From: Paramacrobiotus richtersi
Lineage: Eukaryota > Tardigrada > Eutardigrada > Parachela > Macrobiotidae
Direction of reading: 5' to 3'
DNA: 37,851 nucleotides
Assembly (NCBI GenBank): GCA_034698045.1
Contig: JAQGAU010000150.1
Location: 1-37,851, forward strand
Of this stretch, positions 21,126 through 33,900 are shown piece after piece (within the stretch, counting starts at the first letter, position 1; every line of letters begins with the position of its first letter). The notes below the pieces were generated by a model that worked only from the letters and a program-made list of their open reading frames with translations, searched no databases and had not been told where the DNA came from. The position numbers and the translations under genes were made by a program.

Positions 21126-21658
21126 TCTATAATGAACTTTTTATAATTATTATTTCTGTAATGAACTCCTTATAATTAATTACCTACTACTCGTTCTGTT
21201 GGACATAAAGGCCACCACACAAAGCAAAATGTGGAACGTTAACGGTACTTGTTTGTTAGTAATAGATTAAATTACACATATTGCACTTTGCCGTCATGTA
21301 ACGCAAGCGCATACGCATACACATTGCTTTCTGCCACTGATTCGGTTAATTTCCGGGAAATCATTTCCTCATTATAACCGCGGAAAACCAACTTTGCGAA
21401 ACGATGTTACAGCTGCACTGCATACGACATAATTACTCACGTACATTTTCACATCAACAGCGAAAGTAAGAGCTCTAGGGAGTACGTATCCCAACGAGCG
21501 TACGGAAAGCCGGGATTAACAGTAATTTTAAAAAACACGTACTTCGAAGTAGAGAATTACGTGAAACGCAAAATTATATGCATCGCCACAAAACTTAAAA
21601 AGCATGGGGAAGGAGCAAGCTAGCAACCAATTCCGGAACAAAACTATATACAGCTATA

Positions 21659-21975
21659 CTAACTGGGATGGACTTGGACAAAGATGGTGGAGGCCTCGGC
21701 ATTATTAGCCGCACACGTGTACTTCCCGGCGTGATAGTTGTGGACCGCCGGGATAATCAGCCGACTCACCATCCCCGTCGGACTACTAGCCTGGTAGATC
21801 TCAATATGATATCCCGAGCGGGCGGTCGGATCGTAGTTCAGATACGTGGTCTCATTGTGGAACCACTTGATCAGACTGTTGGACGGGGCGCTGTAGCTGG
21901 AGACGATACTGCAGGTCAGATTCAACGGGTGTCCCACTTGGGTCTCGCGTTCCCCCTTGATTATGGCCCGGGCAA
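21659..21975 (-). CDS. Dpr-like gene, exon 4 (Ig2 and C-terminus)
   Basis: Acceptor CTTTTCAG ends just before 21975; TT completes a Val codon begun in exon 3. It encodes residues 169-273, the whole second Ig domain with C190 and C256. The stop overlaps a possible donor, CCCA|GTTAGT, so this exon may have two 3' ends. Confidence 0.85.
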
Positions 21976-24900
21976 CTGAAAAGCAAGAACAGAATGGGGG
22001 AACTGTAAGGGGGAAACTTAGTGGGTATGTGGTGATTAATGTGTGCGGTGCGAGCGGGCGGCAGTCACCTTCATCGCCCAGGGTGCGTACGCGGGGCCGT
22101 GCATCTTCCGAGTCGGACTGCAGCTGTGCATCTGCAACACAACGGAGAATGGAGAACATAAGCCAAGCGGAAGCTGAACGTAAGAAAGTTCGCATATCAG
22201 CAGCCAAATCAAGGGAAATGAGTCTTGATTCGAAACAGAAAGGTGCAATAATAAGCGCGGCAACATGCAACAGCGAACTCCAAATCTGCTTGTTTCAAAC
22301 TGAATTTATGACCGGCCGTACGGCTTTTATGAATATATATTATGTATTACTATTTTATTTTCTTTTATTGACGGTTTTCACTGCATTGATACATCTTCCG
22401 ATCGATAAAGAATTCACGTACAAACACTTTCCATTGTCGTGTTTTTACTACTGTACAGTCTGTACTTTTAGTCTCTACAAGCTTCATATAATAAAATTGA
22501 ACTAACATGAACCATATGTTATAATTTCTGTGAAAATAGCCTCCACATCTCGTAGTCCAGTTTACCATAAATAAATAATTCTACTCGAAGGAAAATATTC
22601 AAAAATACACCGGTGACCTTTCCAACCGATTCACCCTGCATTTCACAGCCGTACAAATAAACGCAAACACTTGTGGACGTTTCCACCAGCCGAGAAAAAC
22701 AGAAACCGATCAGTTTCGAACGCGACACGTTGGCCGCAGCGGCTGCACTTCAGGTGTAACAGCTGCATTCTCAACAGGCACTCCACACTCACTTATCATT
22801 TGCGCTTTCCGTTTACTTTTACAAGTCCTCCAACAGGAGGTTGATGAGTTTGCTTAATCTCATCCAATCCATTTTACTTTCACGTTTGAATACGAGGATA
22901 ACATACTGGCAAACATGTGGACTGTACATTGCCAAAATGAACAGCTCGAAAAAGCCAAAAAATCATAAATTAAACAAATTAAATACAAAAAATCTCGAAA
23001 AAATTATTTTATATTATACTGAAAATGTCTAAAAATTGTTTGATTTTCGAAACGGTACTTGCTTATTTAGTACTGTCCTAATTTCAGTTTATGAAAAATA
23101 AAGTGTAAGTGGAAAGAAAATAACATATTTAAGAATACAATCTATTTGCAAATTCCCATTTTATGAAGAAAAAAATTCCAAAACTCATATAAAAAAACGT
23201 GATAATACTGCACTCCATTTTTATATCGATTTCGTGGACCGATTACGAAAACGCACTGTGTATTCCAGTTCAACCAGATACCACAGCTATCAGGGATGTT
23301 CATCGATTTGGCGTAGATACCGCTAAGATTAGCCTGGTTTATTTCGCGAGAAAACCGACCCGCGGATCATCTTACCAATAACAGTCAGCGTGATATTGCG
23401 TCCCATTTTGGGGGTGGTCCCGATTTGGCACTCATAGATCCCGGCATCCGCCGGCCGTACATCCAGAATCCGCAGCGTCCAGTCAGCCGCCCCGGGGATG
23501 CGGACCAGCGCGAACCGGCCGTCGGGGATGAAGATGGTGTCGCCGATGGTCACGATGTTGAAGTCCTTGGTGTAGCGTACCCAGGACACCTATAATACAA
23601 TTGCCGCCGTTTATGAGAGCATTTTTTCGAAATTTCCTAATATTTTCACACTGCTTTGGCGAAATTTCTACCAAGAATTTTGAAAATTGCTTAGCTTTAT
23701 CTTGTACTTTTTAGAGTTCTCTTTATCTGTGTCAGTGTTATTCAGTATTACAAGATTCTGCAGGAAAATATTACATGAACTGTATACATATAAAATTATT
23801 AAATATAGCTATTATTCGATCGTAATTTTTTTTAAATTTTCAAATTTTTAAATGTGTATATGTATAAATTACTAAAATATACCCGTTATTCCCTCATTGT
23901 TTTTTTTAAAATTTCTTTTTGGATTTTTTAAGCTTTAACATATAAAATTATTAAAACATAGCTGGTATTCGCTCGTTATTTTTTTTTTTTTGTGATTTTT
24001 TATCCTGTACATAATCTGCTCAAGATGCAAAAAATATTTCTTTATTGTCATGTGTAAGCATTTTGACGGTATTTACTGCGGATTGATGGTAATTGTTCAA
24101 GATAACTGGCAGTGTTGTTTACCATATGTGAGCCTTGATTCTTTATTTTACAGTGCAGGAATGCCGGTTGGCCTTTTTCTATGGTGACATTGGCCGGGGT
24201 GGAGTAGTCGTGAGCCGGGAGACTGGCCGGGATGAGATTATCATCCATATCCATATTTCCCGTATATTTCGGACCGAGATTGTACCGCCTGTAATACTCT
24301 TTCGCATCTGCAACAATTAACCGCCATTCATTATAAACAGCGGTCAAAATATGCCGGAAAAATTCTATTTTGCAATTTCTGTGCACAAATTATAATAACA
24401 ATTATTAAACATAGTATATACACGTACAGAAATTCCCAGAACATTTCTACGCGTTTTATAATTAGCAAAATCTCTGGAGAATGATTTTGTTCTAAAAACA
24501 AAATTAGTGGGCGCATTTATACACTACCTAATATTACAGTATGACAATTATTTATTTAGTAAATGGGCTGTACTCGGAAACGATTGTATTACGGATATTG
24601 AACAAATTATCCTGTTAATATTTACATCACAACGAAATTTTCATTAATATTTATTTCTTGCCTAGTTTGTGTAACAGTTCTTGCTTTATCAATTCCGCTT
24701 AAAAATTCGATAAAATTCCCAAACTACCAAAAAAACCACAAGATCATTTCGGAGATGTAGAGAAACCATGTACATAAGTGTCCAATTGATACATTACGCC
24801 CAAGTACAGTCATAACAATAATCCTCAAAATTACGGCGTTTTTATTACTTTCACAGAATTTATGTAACATTGGACCAATTTTTTTCCGGTCATAAACATC

Positions 24901-27900
24901 CTTAACTTCCGCAGCATATCAACAAGCAATTTCATTACAATATATCTAATTTATGGACCATCTATCTCCTCGTAATCAGTACGATGCGTCAACAGGCATT
25001 GTGCCGGTATTAATCACCCAATAAACCTCGGCGATTTATGTAATCTTTTATGCAACAGCCCGCTCTCCATCCTCAATAAACTTCCCCCACTGAATCTTTC
25101 ATTACTCCGTCGTTGCATTTTGCATAAATCAAATTAAAGTGACCGTGATTGCACGCATACAGTCGCGCGCGGCCTAATGGTGCACGACATATTAATTGCA
25201 TCACTATGCAAATGCTGCGCTGAAGGTTTGTACAGCGGATTATCTATCCCTATCAATAACCCCGGCTATTAGCTGATCAGGTTTCGCTTTCGACTCGAGA
25301 TTTGTCCAGTAAATCTTATTTATTAAAGTACTGTAATGGGAAGAATAACAAGTAAATAGTGGCTGGTTTAGCGGGGAAGGGGATAGAAAGGTCACTGGAC
25401 AGATTTTCGAGTGAAGACAGATATAATTTCTTTGTGTAGCAGAATATTTATTTTTATACTTAAATGGTTTCTCTGTAGTTTCGTATCTATATTTTATTTA
25501 CATTATACGTGCACATACATTTTATTTATGCATATTTTATTTTATTATTTTTTTAGCTCCTTTTATACGATTGTCTTTTTTCCGTGATAAAAAAATTTTT
25601 ATTCTATTCACACGCAAAATAAAAATTTTTATTTTTTTATTTTTGTCATTTTATTTTTTATACTTGAAATTTTATTTATACATATTTTTTTTTGTATTTT
25701 ATTAATCTATATTTGATTTATACATAGTTTGTTTATACTATAAATGTTATATTTTATGCGTGGCTTACATATTTGCATTTCAGGAATATTTTGTTAAAGT
25801 TTTTACAGTCACACTTCTGTTAGTTTTCGTGCAGACCGTGTTTAGCGGAAGTGGTACATTTTTCCTGCATTTTCCTTGATTATTAGCGTATATGGATACC
25901 CCGAGTTACTTGACGATTAAACTGATCCAATTTCCTCAAATCTACTCAGAACCATATCCAAGAAAATGTATATGCGCAGAAGAGCCGAAAATATAGCCCG
26001 TAGCGGAAAACGGTTAGAAAGGTCATTACACTGTGAGCCCTATCGCTTTGTGGTGCAGTTTGAATGGGAAGCCGGTATATTGTTACAAATCCCTTATCGC
26101 GGGCCTGTGCGATATTTCGACTATAAATAGAACAATGAGCGGCCCAAGGAAAATTGCCGGTATTGTACGGATAATCTGTCAAGTATGGTTCGTTCTGCCA
26201 AATCCATTTAGACGCGAATCAACGCACATAATGGCGATGAAAGGGGCTCGCAAATCGTGGGATTTACTGGGGGGAATTTGAACTACGCCCAATATGGAAA
26301 TTAAAATTAGACTGTTTGCTTTTCTGAATAATTTTGGTATACACAAAGAAAATAAATGTAAATAATGTCATAAACACAAGAAAAACTTTAACCAATAAAT
26401 ACGGTAAATTAAAACAAAATACAGTGAAAAAGAAACTACGATAAATAACATAAAAACTAATAAAAAAGTACAAGGTACGACGAAAAATTATTTTAAACTG
26501 AAGAAAAAATTAGTCAAAAGCCAACCAAATAAAGCAAATAAATTTACAATAAACTAAACTGGTACCGAGAAAATTAAACAAAATCATATAAAACGTAATA
26601 TTAAAGAATCATTGAATTTTAATGAAAATTCAAAAATTCCAAGTAAGATGCTGGTGAAATTTGATAAAAATTATATAAAATTGTTCCAAGTACAGCATGC
26701 CATAATCAAGTCTAAAAAGAAGAAACGAGTGACGAAAAAACAGTAAAATCATTAGGCAACTGTAGCGCTGCAAATGAATTTTAAGTGCTTTACGCAACTG
26801 TCCGAAAATTGCATTATTAGAACCCCGTGCATTGTCAAGAGGTTTTATGCAATGGTTAATTAGAAAACCATTTGGGGGTGCCGGTTGGGTGGTGTGGGTG
26901 CACGTAATTGAGAAGTCGCCTCTCGCACCAGACGGAGCAAGTTCACTCAAGGACACCATACCGTGCGCCCTGATAATTCGATAGAGAAAACAAACATGCC
27001 CCCAAATAACCCGCGATTACACGATTTCCCCGGGGGGCTGCCACTTCCTGTCACCCAGCCCGCGCGTCGTCCAAGTGGCCAACAAACAAACGACCGTCGT
27101 GTTTTGACAACCTTATCATCTTCCACCTTGTAGTCCTTTCAACAACCGCCATGTGGTGCGCTTCAATTTAATCTTGGCGAAGATTATTCGTTTTATAAAT
27201 TAATTAATTCTTATCATTTTTTGAAGATTTTTATACATTTATTTAGCATCTATATCTTTATTTTCAAAATCGCTGTCTGACTAAAAATGTAATATACATA
27301 TATATTAATATTTACAATTGTTTCATACAAAACCATATTTTTGGCTTTTTATCTCTGATTTTGCGAATAAGATGATTATTAAATTTTATAAATGAAATCT
27401 AAATAGTTATTGCTTTATTTTGTTTTTTTAAGCAATCTGGGGTTTTTTTGCGCCATTTTTTTGGATTTATTCATATTAAGTCTTTGAAAATCTGACCCGA
27501 TGTTTACATTTTTCAGATCCAGTAAAACTGTAAAACCGTTTATACGTATGAATAAAATCAACATTAAAATAAGTGAAATTATTATTACGATCCTATACAT
27601 ACTGTAGTTAGCTGTACATATTCTGTAATAGTAGTGTATTACTTAAAATTTCCATGAAATTTACGCTAGCAGGTGAATTCAGTTGCTCATAACTTTGTTT
27701 TCTATGTAAAAGCATCGTGTAGTTGACTTTCTCTCAAAAAGACCAAAAAGCACCAGCACTCAACACAGGAATGCAGTAATGGGTAAAATGGTGTTGATAT
27801 CATTTTTACAATCGCTTCCGGCGCCATTCACGACGCCGGAGCCAGGGGAGAGGATAAACGAGATTACAGGTTAGGAGATGATGTTGCAATTTGCCTCGGC

Positions 27901-30900
27901 CGACACATGAGAGTTATTACAGTGTTTTATGCGATTATGCGCATCCTGCTGGACATCACTTTCCACATGATTAGCTGACAACACCGGCTGCCCTTATTAC
28001 CTATGCGCTACTGATGATAGACTCGATATCCAGCCAAGCATTACGCCGGCAAAGTTGCGTAAAACATGACCGAAACATTGCAAAAATATACTAAAAATTT
28101 ATCATACAAAGAACAATAACGCTAGTAATTACAGTATACATGGGAAGAGCTCTATAGCGGGCACGAACGATTTTTTGAGCCACTACTCTACGATCGACCA
28201 ATACCATTACCGTCATCTGCAGAACGCCTTGTAATAGTTTTTCTTCCAGCCAAGCATTAGAACGGCGAAGTTGCATAAAATATGGCCAAATGCTTGTAAA
28301 AATATACTTAAAAAATCTATGATATGAAGAACAATGATACAGTGTACATGGGAAGAGCTCGACTATGGATGCAATCCAGTTTGAGCCACTATACCACAAT
28401 CGCCCAATACCATTAATGGTATTGGGCAGTAATATTACTGCAATCTGCAAACGCCTTGCAATAGTTTTTTTCTCATGCGAAAATCACGATATCTTTCCAT
28501 AATTATGATAATATCGTATAACAGATATAATATAATTCTATCAATGAAATATAACATTGTACAGTTTTTATACTTTTTTATAATTATTTCTTGTAATTTC
28601 TTATTATATTAATGACATTACCGCATATCAGCAGAAACTCGACAATCCTTATCGCATTCAATTTGCTAACGACTATACAGTAAAATATAAAACATATTCA
28701 TAACTGTCACCGTATACACCCGGCACACCATCTGCTAACTTCTCTGAGCATTCCACAAATTTTTAATGAATTTGACTTCTCTCCCCTGCAACCCGGAATA
28801 TTTACCCAAACCGGCATAATAACCCCCCCAACAACCGACACATCACCCAAAATCGATCCCCGAAAAAGGAAGCCAAGTATCCAGCTGCCCTCGTCTTCCT
28901 TCCGCCCGCGTTTCCTTCTTTCCACTGGGTTAAGCCAGTGTATCACTGACCATTGCCGGCATCTGGCTCCTGTGTAAACTTAATGGAGCATTCCATTTTG
29001 TGAAATTTGTTACTTTTACTCTCCTTGTTTAAACTGCCTCTGCTCTCTCTCTTGTATTGTATTCCTCGAGCAATCTATGTAAAGATTTGACACGCAAACG
29101 GTCTGCTTGTTTAGGCCAGCGGGATTTATCTTGGCTGGGACAAAAGGTTGGCCCTGTCAACATTTTGTAAAATGGACTCTGTTGTTAGACAAAATGTCCC
29201 TAATTGATTAGCTTGGCCGCTCCGGTCGAGATGTTATGCTTGGGTGGGTGGTGTCTATGCGGTTTTTGTACAGAAAACTGCTTTTGTTGGATGGTTGTTT
29301 CGACATATGGTACATGAAGGAAAAATCGTGTTATAAAGTCGTTTATCTGACAGCATTGTCCTTTACTGACAAGAAAATCACACAAAACATAAACATTAAA
29401 TTACAGATTAGTAAGGTTAAAAACTGAAATAATCAGAGGTGGTAATCTGCTTTTCGGTTTGTATTGCCAATTAAAAAAAACAAATGTTTCCAAAAAGCAA
29501 ACATGAACAAGCTACATTTTTAAGCGAAAAAACTTTGCCGAAGGTCTTAATTAATATATTGAAAAAGAAAAATCTGGAAAAACAAAATCGATCGGTTTAC
29601 AGCATTTTTTAATTTGAATTGGACTTTTTCCGATTTTTTTTGTAAAAATTTTACAGTCTGTGAAGGATTATGATTGAATAAAATAACATTTTGATACATA
29701 TACATTAATATTTTTTTTATCTATTTTCAATATTTATTTATTATTAATATTATTACATATAAATTAATCTCTAATATTATTTATGTTACATAAAAAGTGA
29801 TTATTTTTGTTTATTATAAAGTTTATCAATTTTTATTTATTTATATAGCGGTTTTCATTGCGACTTGAAACTCAAACTAATGCAAAAATATTTCATCACT
29901 GCATACGAAAGTGATGGAAAGTATCCACCAGCACCACGCGGAACCAGTCAAGCAACAATAATAACCCACCCCGGACCCGCGCTACGGAAAAGATAAGCAA
30001 ACAGCACGGCGTCAACAAGCCAGTTAGTCATATAGCAGCCAGTCGGGAATTAATGCCGTTCTCTCGCCAGATCAATGTCAACTCAATTAGAAGCGGATTT
30101 GCCTTTTTAAGATTTAACAGATTTGGACATTCTCCACCCCCCGTCCGACCCCTTTCGGTACAAAACAAGGGCTGGTCAGATGGTGGATATATGCTGTTAT
30201 TGCATGGACAAGTAGTCCAGCCGGCTTTTCGGGGGATACATCGAGAAGAGAGACAGAAGAGAGAGATAGATAACGGATATTGTCATTAAGGAAGAACGTT
30301 TCGTAATGCTACACTGCGTGTGCGTTCCTCCGGCTAGAAACATCCGGATGAAAGCGGGAGAAAGGAGGATGGGTGGTATATATGGGATGATGGCTAAATG
30401 GTGGCTTTTTAACCTTTTATTTTATAGTATTGATTTTTTTGATGGGGGATATCAACCGGCAAACTGAAATGCTGGGTACACTTTCAAGAAGCTTTGATCG
30501 GTTTATTTCTACACAATTTATTTCTATTTTTAATATTTTTTATAAATATTATAAAATGGTAGAGTTGAAAATAAATCATTTATGGAATTTGATCTGTTTA
30601 TTTCTACTCAATTTATTCTTATTTTTTACTATTTTTTATAAATAGTATAAAACAGTAAAACTAGAAGCATATAAATCGTGTTTATATTCACTTGTGTAAT
30701 TTATTTTTTTATTTATTTTTATAATTTTGTGTGGGTCTTTTATACTATTTAATTAGTATAAAGGACACCTAAAATTATTAAAAAATAATAAATTAAAAAC
30801 GTATATAAACGTAAAAACTGGTACTATTTAACGAAACAACGTCGAAAAATATGGCGAGAATTAAGAATTTGAAATTTTATATACAGTATATGTATCGTAA

Positions 30901-33900
30901 TTTCATTAAGTGTTATACTAGTTAAAATACCAAAAATGCAAACTCCCATTTTTCATTTCTAACAGACAATATCCAGCTAATTTCACAATAGGATAAATGT
31001 TTCCCATTTCCGGAAGCATCCGTACCATCCCGTCTATCCCGCTATAACGAGGTTTTAAACGGAAACGATGATAGATGCGCCCGGCACAGTGGGCTAATTA
31101 GCACATTTTATCACCCCTCAACCCAGTCTCATCATCACTCCCCGTCCCTGATTAATATGCATCCATACGGCTGCCTATATCCACTAATCCCCGCTACTGT
31201 CACTTTCCCGCGCGGCAACCGGCGCGGAACGAACATGTGCCCTGTCCCTTCCGCTACAGCGCGCCCCGCCGCTATCTGACAAGATCATTAGGGAGCGATA
31301 CCCGTGTATTGTACATCTTCCCATTGTTCGGCCTGATGATGCGGTGGGGAGATGCGGAAAGGTCATAGTGGAGAGGGGCCGCTGATGGCCACTTGTGTGC
31401 TGTGTATGTGGAACATGTGGTGTGTGTACTGTGTGGGTATCAAATTGGGATTATTTGGCTGATTACTTTGCGGTGTTGGTGCATACTCGGTAGATTCCTT
31501 GGGTCAATATAGAGACTGTATGGTGTAGTGGATTAGTGTCAAAAATTAGCAAAACATTGGAGTATTACGCTTTTGAACCTTCTGAACCCGATTAGAATGC
31601 ACAAATATGCTCAACATAAAATTGTAAAAAAATAATATATCGTAAAATTTAATTTCTTTATAGTGATAATTATAAATAGTAAATATAATATTACATTAAA
31701 TAAAATATTATATTAAATAATGTAATAATATTACTTATGATAAAAAAATGATAATAACATAAAAAATATAAAATTAACATTCCAGTTACGCTCAAAGTTA
31801 GTATACTCGTTAGAAAGCATAAACAGAGAATATAAACAAAAACACGGACTATAATGACAATAAAACTGAAACATTACTGGTAAATAAACGTAAGCGCAGT
31901 AAAAAAAGAATCAGAGCGATAAAAAACCGATAAAAAGACCATTAATTTTGAATTTAGTTATGCGACAACAAACTTTACCCAAGTCGCCGATATTCAATCC
32001 ACACAGCCTCACCTCTACGTTAACACTTTACATGATTAATAAATGACCTGGAATGGTAAAGAAAAACACGCCCCATTCTTGTTCTATACAAAACAAGTTA
32101 CCCGGCAAATATTTCCCATATTGCCCATTATATTGTTCTGTACCGGAAAAAAGGCCTCTAAATGGAGGAAAATATGTTATTGGTCAGTATATGCATATGG
32201 AATAACATGCACCCCCTGTGGTCAGTTAGCGTATTGAGTACATAGATTTCTCCATCCTTCATTCCGCATATGAATTGATGAGAAATGCAAATAGCTCACT
32301 TTCAACTGGCCATGAAATATGCCCGGCTACTGTTGGACAGACCACAACTAGGCGCAGGAAATGAATTACCTTTGCCACTTCTTCACACACATACACAGTG
32401 CGCATCAATAATTCATAACACTCCTTGCACCTGTCGCCTTGTAAACTAAAGGTAAACGGACGGAAAAACGCAGAATAAAGTGGAGGAAAAAATATGTCGC
32501 GGGGAAAAAGCTTGTTCAATTAGAAAATGATTGATAGGAACAAACAAAAGATAACATGTATATAACTGAAAAAAATGCAGTAAATTTCAGGAAAAAAACC
32601 TTATATATTAAACTGAATTTTTTAGTGACGAAGATATATTTAAATAATTAGTTTACATATTTTAAAATTTGTACATTAATATACAAAAATTAAAAATAGA
32701 ATATAAATACGTATATTGATTTATAAATAAATTAATGGATTATTTATTGCTAAGAGATCAGGCGACGAAAAATTCTTAAATAAAAATACGAACTTATTTC
32801 TTTAAAGAAAATGGCTTGAAAAGAAGAATACCTGAACGTTTTTGTTAAATTAAAAGCAAGCACAACAAAAAAATTCTATAAAGCAAGCGCGACCAAAAAA
32901 ATTCTATAAGAACGTTATATTGTTAAAAAATTGCCGAGGCCAACGGACGCAAAGATGTAAACGGATAAAAACGTCGGTGTGAAAATGAGGAAAAATGTGT
33001 GTTTATTGTTCCACCCCATGTCTTGGGAAAATGGTGTCTACATTTCCGGTTGGGGTGTGTAGCGCAAAATCACACAACACACACGGGTTTCTTTTTAATC
33101 AGGATAAATGCGCACGGTTGATAAAAGCGGGGAATTCCTTGGTGCGATAATTGCCCAGAGGCTGGCCTAGTTTAACCTACATTTCCGTATACATTTTCCA
33201 ATACGGGTGTGAGTTTTTCAGGGCCCCCCGTAATACAAGGGGATAAATTGTGTTAAGTGCCGGGCCGAAACGGTGCTTAGTTTCATCAGTTTGCGGCTCG
33301 TCATTAAACTTGCTAATCTCCTCTTTTCTAATAACATTCCACATGGTGAACGACGTATATACCGATCCGATTGCCATTACGTAGAGAAAAAATGAACTGT
33401 TGCTTCTTGGGTTGCAGGCGACGGAAAGTGTCGGATCGGGTTACGGTAAACGTGCTAATTGTTGTGACGTCAATATTGAACTGAAGATGTATGCTTCCTG
33501 GTTGAAAATGATGTATAGTAAAGATAAAATAAATAGGACAAATATTGGGTATTAATAAAATGTATATGTAATTTATGGACTTAAGCTGTAAAACTTCCTA
33601 GTTTATGAGCGATTTTGTAAGTATGAAAATTATGTTTATAAATGTACCGTAAGTACAGAATTTTATGTAGACAATGAAGTAGTTTGTCGAACTATATGAT
33701 TGTGCGTATAAATCTATGCAATTATAATCGATTAGTGCGGGTTGTTCAGTGTGGATTTCGTAGTGTATGGGCACAGAGAAAAGTCAGAAAATCTGAATGG
33801 TTTGCCAGATTAGTTGGGTACAGTGTTATAGAATGGCGCTTGATTTAGTACTTTTTCCCAAGTGATCCTTTTCAATTTTTCTTAATCCTTTTAGCAAAAA

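Noticed and set aside
21668..22505. Plus-strand frames of 103 and 182 codons opposite Dpr exon 4 and intron 3
   Set aside because: The first is the antisense shadow of the Ig2 exon; the second runs into intron sequence without any domain.
27415..27600. Minus-strand frame starting MYRIVIIISLILMLILF as a signal-peptide exon of the Dpr gene
   Set aside because: Only a weak donor in the needed phase, and hydrophobic Ile/Leu/Phe runs are expected by chance in AT-rich DNA. The exon at 36481-36376 has a consensus donor and the right phase.
28091..28450. 119-codon minus-strand frame
   Set aside because: It lies entirely across the 216-bp tandem duplication and its palindrome, so it is repeat-derived.
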